Source of the DNA: Amycolatopsis mediterranei
GTDB lineage: Bacteria > Actinomycetota > Actinomycetes > Mycobacteriales > Pseudonocardiaceae
DNA length: 64,000 nt
NCBI RefSeq assembly: GCF_026017845.1
Contig: NZ_CP100416.1
Span: forward strand, 4,187,615 to 4,251,614
Direction of reading: 5' to 3'
The position numbers and the translations under genes were made by a program. The notes below the pieces were generated by a model. That model did no database searches, was not told the DNA's origin, and was given only the letters and a program-made list of their open reading frames with translations. Of this stretch, positions 44,100 to 53,073 are shown piece after piece (position 1 is the first letter of the stretch; each line of letters begins with the position of its first letter).

Positions 44100-45479
44100 T
44101 TAGCCGTCGACGTGACGAGGGTGAGAGTTCGGTAAGAGAAGATCCGTTCCGACGGCGAAGCCGACCACCGCTCCGCCGCCGGGGCGCGGCTCGGCGAACA
44201 CGGTGCCGCCGTGGGCCAGCGCGATGTCGCGCACGATGGCGAGGCCGAGCCCGGAGCCGGCCAGGCCGCGGGCAGCGTCGGCGCGGTGGAAGCGATCGAA
44301 CACCCGGGCCGCGTCCTCGTCGCCGATACCGGGGCCGCGGTCGAGGACCTGCACCCGGCCGTCGCGCACGACGACCTCGATCGGGCCGTCGGGGGCGAAC
44401 TTGACGGCGTTTTCCAGCAGGTTCGAAACGGCGCGTTCCAGCGCTTTCGCCTGTCCGGTCACCGCTGACGCGTCGGCGGTGACGGTGATGGTGCGTCCCG
44501 TCCGGCGCCGGACGCGCTCGGCGGCGTGCTCGGCCACGTCGCCCAGCTGGAGCGGCGACGGTTCTTCGGCTTCGTAGCGGCGGGTGGCGAGTTCGACGAG
44601 CTCGTCGACGAGGTGGGTCAGCTCGCGGGTCTCGCCGTCGACGTCGTCGAGCAGGCGCGCGCGGGATTCGGGGGTGAGTTCGGCGAACCGGCGCAGGACG
44701 CTGGCGTTGGTGCGCAGGCTGGTCAGCGGGGTCCGCAGCTCGTGGGCGGCGTCTTGGACGAGGCGTTCCTGGTCAGCGCGGGCGTCGGCGAGGCGGCCGA
44801 GCATCCGGTCGAACGAGGTCGCGAGGCGGCCGACCTCGTCGCGGCCGCCGGTGGGCACGGCGAGGTCGTCGAGGCGCCCGTCGCTGACCTGTTCGGTGAC
44901 GTCGGTGAGCCGGACCAGCCGGCGGGTGATCTGGCGGGCCAGGAGCCAGCCGGCCAGGGCCGCGACGGCCAGGACGAGGGCGCTGACGCCGGTGATGCGA
45001 GCGGCCAGTTCCTGGAGGACGTGCCGGGATTCGTCGACGTCGATGCCGAGCTGGATCGCGCCGCGGCCGGGTCCGAGGGCCACGGTGATGACCCGGTAGT
45101 CGTCGCGGCCGGCGGTGAAGTCGCGGTAGCGGTGGTCGCCGAGGGAGCCGGTCGCGGCCAGTGCCCGATCGGCGTCGTCGACGGGAAGGCGCACCGGCCG
45201 GCCGCCGAGCGGCCGGGTGGTGCTGTCCGGGGCGATCGCCTGGGCGACCATGGGCTGGGCCTCGTCGTGGTCGTCGTCGTCCGGGCCGCGGGTGAGCGGG
45301 CTCGGCGCGAGGATCTGCGTCGCCCCGGCCGCGACCTCGGCCGAGGTGGTGAGCAGGGACCGGTCGAGCTCGGCGTCGATCCGCTGGGAGGCGGCCTGGT
45401 AGCTGAAGACCCCGACCAGGATGGCCGCGGCCGCGCCGACGCCGGCGAAGGCGATCGCGAGCTTGCTGCGCAGGTTCAT
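44100..45479 (-). CDS. Sensor histidine kinase (OmpR-partner type)
   Basis: 459 residues: membrane helix 1 (5-28), an extracytoplasmic sensor with an acidic GPDDDDHDEAQP stretch (about 65-75), membrane helix 2 (165-185), HAMP, HisKA with the phospho-acceptor in DAAHELRTPLTSL, and HATPase with NLLENAVKFAP, DRGPGIG and GSGLGLAIV. The start overlaps the regulator stop (ATGA). It ends 48 bp before the reductase gene, so it is probably co-transcribed with it. The Asp/Glu-rich loop could bind a metal or cation; this is speculative. Confidence 0.9.
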   Translation of the reverse strand: MNLRSKLAIAFAGVGAAAAILVGVFSYQAASQRIDAELDRSLLTTSAEVAAGATQILAPSPLTRGPDDDDHDEAQPMVAQAIAPDSTTRPLGGRPVRLPVDDADRALAATGSLGDHRYRDFTAGRDDYRVITVALGPGRGAIQLGIDVDESRHVLQELAARITGVSALVLAVAALAGWLLARQITRRLVRLTDVTEQVSDGRLDDLAVPTGGRDEVGRLATSFDRMLGRLADARADQERLVQDAAHELRTPLTSLRTNASVLRRFAELTPESRARLLDDVDGETRELTHLVDELVELATRRYEAEEPSPLQLGDVAEHAAERVRRRTGRTITVTADASAVTGQAKALERAVSNLLENAVKFAPDGPIEVVVRDGRVQVLDRGPGIGDEDAARVFDRFHRADAARGLAGSGLGLAIVRDIALAHGGTVFAEPRPGGGAVVGFAVGTDLLLPNSHPRHVDG

Positions 45480-46159
45480 GCCGGTCGCACCGAGTAGCCC
45501 ACGCCGCGGACGGTGTGGATCAGTTCGGTGGCCCCGGCCTGCTCGAGCTTGCGGCGCAGGTAGCCGATGTAGACGGCGAGGTTCTTGGAGTCGGCGCCGA
45601 ACTCGTAACCCCAGATCCGCTGGTAGATCGTGGTCCGGTCGAGGACGATCCCGGCGTTGCGCACCAGCAGTTCCAGCAGGTCGAACTCGGTTTTGGACAG
45701 GGTGATCTCGGTGCCCTGCCACCACACCCGCCGCGCCGCCGGGTCGACCGCGAGTTCACCCAGCCGCAGCGTGCGCCGCGCGTCGGGCTCGGGTGAGGTG
45801 CGGCGCAGCAGGGCCCGTAGCCGCGCGAGGAGTTCGTCGAGTTCGAAGGGCTTGGGCAGGTAGTCGTCGGCTCCGGCGTCCAGCCCGGCCACCCGGTCGG
45901 GGGTTTCGACGCGTGCGGTGAGCATGAGGATCGGGGTGGGGTCGCCTTCGGCGCGCAGGACCCGGCAGACTCCGAGGCCGTCGACGCCGGGCATCATCAC
46001 GTCGAGGATCAGCACGTCGAAGGGGCCGCGGCGCGCGGTGGCGAGGGCGCTGACGCCGTCGGGCACCTCGGTGACGTGGTACCCCTCGAGGTCGAGGGCT
46101 CTGACGAGGGACTCGCGAATGGCGCGGTCGTCGTCGGCGAGCAGGACACGGTGCGGCAT
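45476..46159 (-). CDS. OmpR-family response regulator
   Basis: 227 residues: receiver domain (LLADDDRAIRES, phospho-Asp in LILDVMMPGVDG, Lys in DDYLPKPFEL) and a C-terminal winged helix (TLSKTEFDLLELLVRNAGIV, VYIGYLRRKLEQ, VRGVGYSVR). The ATG at 46159 is used, though in-frame ATGs lie 9-12 bp upstream and none has a strong ribosome site. It is the first gene of the flavin electron-transfer locus. Confidence 0.9.
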   Translation of the reverse strand: MPHRVLLADDDRAIRESLVRALDLEGYHVTEVPDGVSALATARRGPFDVLILDVMMPGVDGLGVCRVLRAEGDPTPILMLTARVETPDRVAGLDAGADDYLPKPFELDELLARLRALLRRTSPEPDARRTLRLGELAVDPAARRVWWQGTEITLSKTEFDLLELLVRNAGIVLDRTTIYQRIWGYEFGADSKNLAVYIGYLRRKLEQAGATELIHTVRGVGYSVRPA

Positions 46160-46275
46160 GGCCGCCATCATGCACCAGCGGTTCGAGGACGTTGCTGCGT
46201 CTTCGCCTCGCTTTCGGCTGAACCGCCCGCCAGGGCGGCTCGCCTGCGGCGTCACCGGCACGTCCAGAGCGACGG

Positions 46276-47016
46276 TCACCCCGGCGGGGTTGGTGACCCG
46301 GCGGGGTGGCGACCGGTCGGCCGCACGCAGAACTCGCTGCCGTCCGGATCCGCCAGTACGACGGTGCCGTCGTTGCGGGTGTCGAGCCGGGTGGCGCCGA
46401 GGGAGATCAGCGCGTCGATCGCCGCCCGCTGGTCGCCGTCGGCCGGGAGCAGCTCGAAGCGCTGCCGGTTCGGCTCCGCTTTCGGGGTGCCGTCCCACGT
46501 GTCCCAGGCGATTTTCGTGCCGCCGCGCGGTGACTGGATCGCGGTCTGCGCGCCCCGGTCCCACACCAGGGGCCAGCCCAGCGCCGTGCTCCAGAACCGG
46601 CCGGCCTGCCGGGTGCCGGCACAGGTCAGCTCGCCCAGCGGGCCACACCCCGCGAGGTAGCCGTTGCCGGGCTCGATCACGCAGAACTCGTAGCCTGCCG
46701 GGTCGGCCAGGACGACATGCGCCTCCTCGGGTCGCTGCCCGACGTCGACGTGGCGGCCACCGAGCCTGATCGCCGTGGCCACTGTGTGCCGCTGGTCGTC
46801 GAGGTCGGTGCTGGTCAGGTGCAGGTGCATCCGGTGCGCGCCGAGCCGGCCGGCGCGGCCCGGGACGAACCGCAGGCCGAGCTGGGTGTCGCCGCCCGGG
46901 AGCAGCACACCGCCGGTGTCCTCGACGACCTCCCGGCCGAGCAGGCCGGCCCAGAAGCGTGCCGGTTCAGCGAGGTTGTCCGCCTCGAAGGTCACCGCCA
47001 GCAGTCGCGAACCCAT
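46276..47016 (-). CDS. Two-domain VOC (glyoxalase-fold) protein
   Basis: 246 residues made of two vicinal-oxygen-chelate repeats: LLAVTFEADNLAEPARFWAG to VLADPAGYEFCVIEP, then CAGTRQAGRFWSTALGWPLV to VLADPDGSEFCVRP. This 'glyoxalase-like' arrangement occurs in antibiotic-binding and detoxifying proteins. No metal-ligand set can be fixed and the substrate is unknown. It follows the NarL-type system but is separated by 220 bp with no gene. Confidence 0.8.
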   Translation of the reverse strand: MGSRLLAVTFEADNLAEPARFWAGLLGREVVEDTGGVLLPGGDTQLGLRFVPGRAGRLGAHRMHLHLTSTDLDDQRHTVATAIRLGGRHVDVGQRPEEAHVVLADPAGYEFCVIEPGNGYLAGCGPLGELTCAGTRQAGRFWSTALGWPLVWDRGAQTAIQSPRGGTKIAWDTWDGTPKAEPNRQRFELLPADGDQRAAIDALISLGATRLDTRNDGTVVLADPDGSEFCVRPTGRHPAGSPTPPG

Positions 47017-47236
47017 CACCGCAACGTAGACACCGCCCCGATGCGGTGGCAAGCCAGGTCGCGCCGGCGGAGAGGAACTCGCTGTCCCGGGACACCCGGT
47101 GGTCGTCCACATTGGACGGCTTTGCCGACTACGCGTGGTCGGGGCGCAAGTTCGTGTTGCGTTCGGGTTCCGCGAGTTCGCCCATTTCACGTGTGCCATG
47201 AGCGACCCCCGTCCCGGTGGCTCTACCGGGACGCGG

Positions 47237-47902
47237 TTATGGCTGGGTGAGGTGGTGTTGGTAGGCGTAGCGGACGGCTTGGGCGCGGTCGGCGGCGCCG
47301 ATTTTGGCGTAGATGTGGTTGATGCGGGTTTTGATGGTGGTTTCGCTGACGAAGAGTTGTCGGGCGATTTCGGTGTTGGAGTGTCCGGCGGCGAGTTGCG
47401 TGAGGACTTCGGTTTCGCGGGTGGTGAGCCCGTCTGGTGGTGCTGACGGTGGCGTGTCCGGGTGGTGCGCGGTCGCGGCGAGCAGGCGGGCGTGGATGGT
47501 GGGGTCGAGGACGGCTTGTCCGGCGGCGGCGGTGCGGATGGCTTGGGCGATGTGGTCGCGGCCGGCGTCTTTGGTGAGGTAGCCCAGTGCGCCGGCGCGC
47601 AGGGCGTCGAGGATGGAGGTGTCGTCGCTGTAGGTGGTGAGCACGACGATTTTTGTGGCGGGGTGGTGGTCATGGATGCGTCGGGTGGCTTCGATGCCGT
47701 CGACGCCGGGCATGCGCAGGTCCATGAGCACCACGTCGGGGGCGTGTTGTTCGACGAGGGTGAGGGCGTGGTCGCCGTCGGCGGCGGCGCCGACGACGGC
47801 GATGTCGGGGAGGAGGTCGAGCAGGGTGACGAGACCCTCGCGGACGGCGGCTTGGTCGTCGGCGACGACGACGCGCAACGTCGGGTGGTCAGGGGTGGTC
47901 AT
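47237..47902 (-). CDS. NarL/LuxR-family response regulator
   Basis: 221 residues: receiver (VVVADDQAAVREGLV, phospho-Asp in VVLMDLRMPGVDG, LTTYSDD, Lys in GYLTKDAG) and a LuxR-type HTH (LTTRETEVLTQLAAGHSNTE, RQLFVSETTIKTRINHIYAK). The start overlaps the stop of the kinase gene (ATGA-type overlap), so the two are coupled. Confidence 0.9.
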   Translation of the reverse strand: MTTPDHPTLRVVVADDQAAVREGLVTLLDLLPDIAVVGAAADGDHALTLVEQHAPDVVLMDLRMPGVDGIEATRRIHDHHPATKIVVLTTYSDDTSILDALRAGALGYLTKDAGRDHIAQAIRTAAAGQAVLDPTIHARLLAATAHHPDTPPSAPPDGLTTRETEVLTQLAAGHSNTEIARQLFVSETTIKTRINHIYAKIGAADRAQAVRYAYQHHLTQP

Positions 47903-49062
47903 GTCGGTAGCCACAACTGCAGGCTCCAGTTGGTTGCGTCTTGTCCTGCGGTGAGTGTGCCCCCGAGCAGGGTGGCGCGCTCGGCCAGCCCGGGTAGCCC
48001 GTAGCTGCCGCCGGTAGCGCCGAGTGCGCTCCCGTCGGCGGTGGTGCCGGTGGGGTTGGTGATGGTGACTGCGACGTTGTCGTGGTGGTAGTGCACGTGC
48101 AGGGTCACCGGCTGGCCGGGGGCGTGTTTGCGCGCGTTGCTGAGGCCTTCCTGCGCGGTGCGGTAGATGGTGAGGGCGGCGTTCGCCGGTAGCGGGCGGG
48201 GCTCGCCGAAGATGGTGAGTGTGGCGGCGTCGTTGTGGTGGTCGGCGACCAACGCGGAGAGTTGGTCGCCAAGAGGTGGGGCGTCGTTGCGCAGCGCGCC
48301 GACGGCGCGGCGGGCTTCGGTGAGACCGTCCACGGTCAGGTGCCGGGCGCGTTGGACGTGGTGCCGGGCTCGTGGTGTGCCGGTGCCGGCCTCGAGGAGT
48401 GCGTCGGCGGCGTCGAGTTGCACGGCCACTGCGCCAAGGGAGTGCGCGAGCACGTCGTGGATGTCGCGGGCGATGCGGGTGCGTTCGTCCAGTGCGGCGG
48501 CCCGGGTGTCGGCGGCGGCGGCGATGCGGGTTTGGGTGAGCAGTTGCTCGGCCTGGACGAGGCGTTGTTTGTATTGGCGGCGGTTGAATCCCGCGAGGGT
48601 GAGCGCCACGAGTCCGGCGGAGTAGCCGGCGAAGGCCACCCACTGGTGGTTGATCGTCGCGGTGCCGACGGCCGCGACCAGGACGCCGGCGGCGGTCAGG
48701 GTCGTGGCCAGTGCGGGTGTCAGCTCCACGGCTGCGGTGAACGCTCCCACACCGGCCAGGGCCAGCGCCGCGGGCACGGGGGCGATGCTCATGAGCAGGC
48801 CACCTGCGGTGACCAGCGCCCCGCCGGCGGCGGTCGCGGTGAGGGTGCGGTGCTGATTGTCGAGGTATACGGTGACGGTCCTGACCAGCCAGCCCAGGCA
48901 GGCGACCACGACGCAGATCAGCAGGGCCAGTGCCTGACCGTGAAGACCGAATCCCGGTGTGTGGGCGTTGATGCCGTAGACGATGCCGCCGAGTGCGGCC
49001 AGGCTTACCCCCAGCCGCACCGGCCACCATCGCCGTGGCACCCATTGCCCCGTCACTATCAC
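47899..49062 (-). CDS. NarL-type sensor histidine kinase
   Basis: 387 residues starting at GTG 49062 (AAGGAGCGACGACG upstream). About five or six membrane helices fill residues 15-165. The dimerisation domain has RIARDIHDVLAHSLGAVAVQ (phospho-His), and the ATPase domain has EGLSNARKHAPG and a C-terminal GSYGLPGLAER. The lack of a sizeable external loop suggests it senses within the membrane. A 43-codon membrane-peptide gene precedes it. Confidence 0.9.
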   Translation of the reverse strand: MIVTGQWVPRRWWPVRLGVSLAALGGIVYGINAHTPGFGLHGQALALLICVVVACLGWLVRTVTVYLDNQHRTLTATAAGGALVTAGGLLMSIAPVPAALALAGVGAFTAAVELTPALATTLTAAGVLVAAVGTATINHQWVAFAGYSAGLVALTLAGFNRRQYKQRLVQAEQLLTQTRIAAAADTRAAALDERTRIARDIHDVLAHSLGAVAVQLDAADALLEAGTGTPRARHHVQRARHLTVDGLTEARRAVGALRNDAPPLGDQLSALVADHHNDAATLTIFGEPRPLPANAALTIYRTAQEGLSNARKHAPGQPVTLHVHYHHDNVAVTITNPTGTTADGSALGATGGSYGLPGLAERATLLGGTLTAGQDATNWSLQLWLPT

Positions 49063-49103
49063 CGTCGTCGCTCCTTGTCTGCATCTGCCGTAGCGCAACT
49101 TGG

Positions 49104-49235
49104 TCAACGCCGTCGGCGCCTCCGGATCCTGAAGGCCACCACACCCACCACGGCGAGGACAGCCACGGTCAGCCACACCGCGATCGGCACACCGGTGAAC
49201 AGACCGGCGGCAGCCAGCAGGGATCCGATCAACAT
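49104..49235 (-). CDS. 43-residue single-span membrane peptide
   Basis: The ATG at 49235 has an excellent ribosome site (GAAGGAGTACCACCC). The peptide is LLAAAGLFTGVPIAVWLTVA, VLAVVGVVAF, then a tail of RIRRRRRR: one or two short hydrophobic helices and a basic cytoplasmic end. It ends 41 bp before the kinase start, so all three are probably one operon. A modulator of the kinase is a reasonable guess; no family is recognised. Confidence 0.6.
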   Translation of the reverse strand: MLIGSLLAAAGLFTGVPIAVWLTVAVLAVVGVVAFRIRRRRRR

Positions 49236-49461
49236 GGGTGGTACTCCTTCGATGGTCACTATCGCGACGGCACAACTGTTGATGACGACGCTACGAACAC
49301 CGCCCCGGTGTGTCGTCGGTTCGCGGGAGGAGACCGCGGTGGAGATTTCCCAGGCAGTTATCCACCCCGATCTCCACCTCCAGCACGAGGACACCCGGCC
49401 CGGAAACCGGCTAGCGTCACCGCGATCGCCTCAGTGACCGCACGGGATCAGGGAGGGTGTG

Positions 49462-49662
49462 ATGGCGAGCATGCATGCCGCATCGGCGCCGGTCAGGGCG
49501 GTGCGGACCCCGGCGGGGGATCCGGCCTGGTCGGTCAACGGCTACGACGAGGTGCGGGCGCTGATCGCGCGGGGCCCGTCCGGCGCGAACGTCACCGTGC
49601 TCAACGGCACCGACGGGCTCGGCGATCTCACCGCCGGCCTGGTCAGCCAGGGGGACCGGTGA
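49462..49662 (+). pseudogene. Cytochrome P450 N-terminal stub
   Basis: 66 codons from an ATG with GGGAGGGTGTG upstream. AVRTPAGDPAWSVNGYDEVR and ALI match the start of actinomycete P450s (PAWxVxxYxxVRALL). Homology stops at ARGPSGAN, and the last 25 residues (VTVLNGTDGLGDLTAGLVSQ) are not P450. The haem-binding part is absent. The stop overlaps the GTG of the FAD monooxygenase, so the stub may now serve as a translational leader. Confidence 0.5.
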
Positions 49663-51191
49663 CCGACGTCCTGATCGCGGGCGCCGGACCCACCGGGCTC
49701 ACGCTGGCCATCGAGCTGGCCCGCCGGGGCGTCGACGTGCGCATCGTCGACCGAGCCGGCGAGCACTTCCCCGGTTCGCGCGGCAAGGGGCTCACCGCAC
49801 GCACCCAAGAGGTGCTGGACGACCTCGGTGTTGCCGAAGAGGTGCTGCACTACGGGTTCCGGCACCTGCCACACCGGCGGTACCTCGACGGCGACCTGGT
49901 TGCCGAGGCCGGCCCGCACGCCCAGCGGGCACCTGCACCGGACCGGCCCTACGACGGCGGGCTGCTGATCCCGCAGTGGCGGATCGAGCGGATCCTGCGC
50001 GCGCGGCTCGCCGAGGACGGCGTGCGGGTGGAACTGGCCGCAGGCCTCGCCGAGTTCAGCCAGTCCGCGAACGGCGTGCATGCGGTGCTGGATACCGGCG
50101 AGCGGGTGGCTGCGCGCTACCTGGTCGGCTGCGACGGCGGCCGCAGCACCGTGCGCAAGGCACTCGGCGTGCGCTTCGAGGGCGAGAGCGGGGAGCAGGC
50201 CATGCTGCTCGGGGACGTCGAGCTCGACGGGCTCGAACCGGACGCCTGGTACCAGTGGACCGTCCGCCGGCGCGGGTTCCTGGCCCTGTGCCCGTTCCGC
50301 CACGAGCGGTCCTGGCAACTGCAGGCCGTACCGTTCAACGACTTCGGCGCGGAGGGCAGCCTCCCCGAACCCTCGCTGCCGTACTTCCGGCGGATCGTGG
50401 ACGACCTCGCCGGCGGGCACGGCATCCGGCTCTCGAAGGCAAGCTGGCTGTCCACGTACCGGGTGAACGTGCGGATGGCCGACCGGTTCAGGGTGGGCCG
50501 GGTGTTGCTGGCCGGCGACGCAGCGCACGTGCATCCGCCGGCCGGCGGCCTCGGCATGAACACCGGCATCCAGGACGCGTACAACCTCGGCTGGAAGCTC
50601 GCCATGGTGTGTTCCGGCGCGCGGCAGTCGCTGCTGGACAGCTACCAGGAGGAGCGGCTCCCGGTCGCCTCGTGGACGCTCGGCGTGAGTGCCGAGGGGC
50701 TGCGCAGGGTCGCGGAGCGGTTCGTCAACCGTGGCGGCACGGACATCGCGGCCGGCGCGCCCCCGGACGGCCAGCAGCTCGGGCTCGGCTACCCGGCCAG
50801 CTCGCTGTCCGTCGACGGCGACGCCGGGACTGGACCGCGCGCCGGTGATCGTGCGCCCGACGCGCCCTGCGTGGACAGCTCCGGCACGCCACGGCGGCTG
50901 TTCGACGCCTTCCGCGGCCCGCATTTCACCCTGCTCGGCTTCGGCGAGTCCTGCGCCGGTCCACTGCAGGACGCCGGCACCGCCCACAGTGGACTCATCA
51001 AGCCGGTGTCGGTCGGCGCGCCGGGCAGCGGTGCCGATCTGGTGGACGTCGAGGGGCACGCGCGGACCGCGTACGGCGACACCCTCGTCCTGGTGCGGCC
51101 TGATGGCTACCTCGCGCTGCGCGCACCCGGCGCGAGCAGGACTGCCGTGCGGGACTACCTGGACCGGGTCGGCGTCAGCCGGAGCGCTTGA
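49659..51191 (+). CDS. FAD-dependent aromatic monooxygenase
   Basis: 510 residues beginning at a GTG that overlaps the upstream stop. PHBH-fold flavoprotein hydroxylase: dinucleotide motif VLIAGAGPTGLTLAIELARR, NAD(P)H/FAD motif YLVGCDGGRSTVRK, second FAD motif RVLLAGDAAHVHPPAGGLGM, and a C-terminal thioredoxin-like domain (RRLFDAFRGPHFTLLGFG) as in RdmE/MhpA-type aromatic polyketide and phenol hydroxylases. The substrate is unknown; no aromatic PKS is present in the window. Confidence 0.85.
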   Translation: MTDVLIAGAGPTGLTLAIELARRGVDVRIVDRAGEHFPGSRGKGLTARTQEVLDDLGVAEEVLHYGFRHLPHRRYLDGDLVAEAGPHAQRAPAPDRPYDGGLLIPQWRIERILRARLAEDGVRVELAAGLAEFSQSANGVHAVLDTGERVAARYLVGCDGGRSTVRKALGVRFEGESGEQAMLLGDVELDGLEPDAWYQWTVRRRGFLALCPFRHERSWQLQAVPFNDFGAEGSLPEPSLPYFRRIVDDLAGGHGIRLSKASWLSTYRVNVRMADRFRVGRVLLAGDAAHVHPPAGGLGMNTGIQDAYNLGWKLAMVCSGARQSLLDSYQEERLPVASWTLGVSAEGLRRVAERFVNRGGTDIAAGAPPDGQQLGLGYPASSLSVDGDAGTGPRAGDRAPDAPCVDSSGTPRRLFDAFRGPHFTLLGFGESCAGPLQDAGTAHSGLIKPVSVGAPGSGADLVDVEGHARTAYGDTLVLVRPDGYLALRAPGASRTAVRDYLDRVGVSRSA

Positions 51192-51265
51192 CCGCCGAGA
51201 CGTCGACAGGTCACCGGTCACCCGGTAGCTGTCGCCGCCGCCGTGCTCGACGGTGTGCCCGTTGG

Positions 51266-52039
51266 CTATATCTTGCTCGCCACCACCAGGTAGTTCTCGG
51301 CCTCAGGGTTGAACGTGCTCAGTTCCGTCCGAAGTCCGACCCGGTGCAACTCGACTTCGAGTTCTTCGTATCGGTAGGGCCAGCAGGACAGCAGTTCCGA
51401 GCGGACGAGAACCGACCCGGCCGCATCAACTTGCGCGATCGCAATCTCGATGTGGTGCTCGTCCTCCCAAAGGGGTGCAATCTCCCAGCGGTAGACCACG
51501 ACGGCATCACGACCGTTCCGGCGGACGAGCCGGTCACCGATGTCCAGCCGGGAACCTCTGGCCCTCACGAGTTCCCACGTGCGGGAAGTGAGCACCAAGC
51601 GCCCGCCGCGGCGCAGAAGCCGTGACATCGACTCCAGAGCAGCAACCCTGCCTCTCGCCCCCACGGCGTGGTGCAGCGAGTTGCCGACGCAGAACACCAT
51701 GTCGAAAGTGGCGTCGGCGAAATGGCCGGGCAACTCTTCCCAGTCCGCCCGCAGTGTCCGGACGGATGCCCCGAACTCACCGGACAACTCCGCAGTCCGA
51801 CGAACCATCGCTTCGCTGGCGTCAGTGGCGACAACCCGCATACCGAGACCGGCGAGGCCAACCGCCAACTGCCCGGTTCCGCACGAACAATCGAGGACGT
51901 GAGCGTTGGACGGCAGGAGACTGAGGACGTCGTCGAACGACGCAGCGAACTCGGCCGGAGCCAGCTTCACATCGGAGATGAGCCACTCGTACACCTCGGC
52001 AAGCGCGTCATAACCCGTCACAACTACTACCTCCGTCAC
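51266..52039 (-). CDS. Class I SAM-dependent methyltransferase
   Basis: 257 residues. SAM-binding motif HVLDCSCGTGQLAVGLAGLG, acidic loop VVATDASEAMV, and FDMVFCVGNSLHHAVG, followed by the post-motif LLRRGGRLVLTSRTWEL. The C-terminal part resembles glycine/sarcosine N-methyltransferase-like proteins. It is convergent with the FAD monooxygenase (75 bp apart) and divergent from an IS256 remnant. The substrate cannot be told. Confidence 0.8.
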   Translation of the reverse strand: MTEVVVVTGYDALAEVYEWLISDVKLAPAEFAASFDDVLSLLPSNAHVLDCSCGTGQLAVGLAGLGMRVVATDASEAMVRRTAELSGEFGASVRTLRADWEELPGHFADATFDMVFCVGNSLHHAVGARGRVAALESMSRLLRRGGRLVLTSRTWELVRARGSRLDIGDRLVRRNGRDAVVVYRWEIAPLWEDEHHIEIAIAQVDAAGSVLVRSELLSCWPYRYEELEVELHRVGLRTELSTFNPEAENYLVVASKI

Positions 52040-52170
52040 GCGGCAGACTCACGGTGGCACATCAGTACATCAGCGGAGCAAGCCGGTTCACCAATGGTTT
52101 CGCAGGGGCAACCCGTCCGCTCGTCAGGGGAAAACGAGCGGTGTATCTCCCGATCATGGAAGTGCACCTG

Positions 52171-52712
52171 ATGACCGACATGATGTCCGGCGTGGAGAAC
52201 GCTGAGGACCCGAAGGCCGAGACCGGGCTGGATGGCCTGGACGAGCAGCTCGTGGCGCAACTGGTGAGCCGCGCGAAGGCTGGCGGGCTGGCGCTGACCG
52301 GCGAGGGCGGGGTGCTGGCGCAGCTGACGAAGCGGCTGCTGGAGTCCGCACTCGAGGGCGAGATCACCGACCACCTCGGCTATGACAAGCACGACCGGCC
52401 GGTCGTGGGACCGGCAACTCGCGTAACGGCATTCGGTCCAAGACCGTGCTCACCGACGTCGGCCCGGTCGAGATCGACGTGCCCCGGGACCGGGATGCCG
52501 GCTTCGAGCCGAAGATCGTGGCCAAGCGGCGGAAACGCCTGGGCGGGGTGGACGAGATGGTGATCTCGCTGGCCGCGAAGGGGCTGACGACCGGGGAGAT
52601 CTCGGCGCATCTGGCCGAGGTCGATGGCGCCGAAGTGTCCCGGCAGACCATCTCCACGATCACTGACAAGGTCGTCGAGGGCATGGTCGAGTGGCAGAAC
52701 CGGCCCCTCGAC
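52171..52712 (+). pseudogene. IS256-family transposase, N-terminal part with frameshift
   Basis: ATG 52171 opens DEQLVAQLVSRAKAGGLALT and LTKRLLESALEGEITDHLGY. A one-base shift near 52400 moves into the frame of NSRNGIRSKTVLTDVGPVEI, DVPRDRDAGFEPKIVAKR and VEGMVEWQNRPLD. These are the typical IS256 N-terminal blocks. The sequence breaks off abruptly at about 52712, before the DDE core, and is replaced by IS30-like sequence. Confidence 0.85.
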
Positions 52713-52724
52713 TTGGGGCGGTTT

Positions 52725-52870
52725 CTAGTGATCGTTGCGAATGATCGCGGCGATCAGTCGATGTTCCCATTGTTGCATGATCTGGTGCGGGCTCTTGTCG
52801 TGGAGGCACTCGCGTGGCCGGTCGTTGAGCTCGGCGGCGACGTGATCAAGGTGGTCGCTGGTCCACACGC
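52725..52870 (-). pseudogene. IS30-family transposase, C-terminal fragment
   Basis: On the minus strand, SDHLDHVAAELNDRPRECLH is the conserved C-terminal block of IS30 transposases (LDxVAxELNxRPR), then RLIAAIIRNDH and a stop at 52725-52727. It separates the two ends of an IS256 element, so IS30 probably inserted into IS256 and most of both was then lost. Confidence 0.65.
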
Positions 52871-52876
52871 TTAAGC

Positions 52877-53018
52877 CGCGCTCAAGTGCGTCTAGATGGC
52901 GATCATGAGCCTGGACCCGACCGGCACCGGCCGCAAACGCTGGACCATGCGCTGGAAACCCGCGCTGAACGCCTTCGAGATCGCCTTCGACGGCCGCCTG
53001 GCCGCCGGACGCAAGTAG
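52877..53018 (+). pseudogene. IS256-family transposase, C-terminal fragment
   Basis: The frame reads KCV, a TAG stop, then MAIMSLDPTGTGRKRWTMRW and KPALNAFEIAFDGRL. This is the C-terminal block of IS256 transposases (KCLYLAxMSLDPTG, ALNAFxIxFxGR). The in-frame TAG where Tyr is expected confirms decay. It is the missing end of the fragment at 52171. Confidence 0.75.
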
Positions 53019-53073
53019 TTTCCTTCAACCCCCGAGTTACACCGTTCGTTTGGCGTTCGTTTGACAGACCCCC

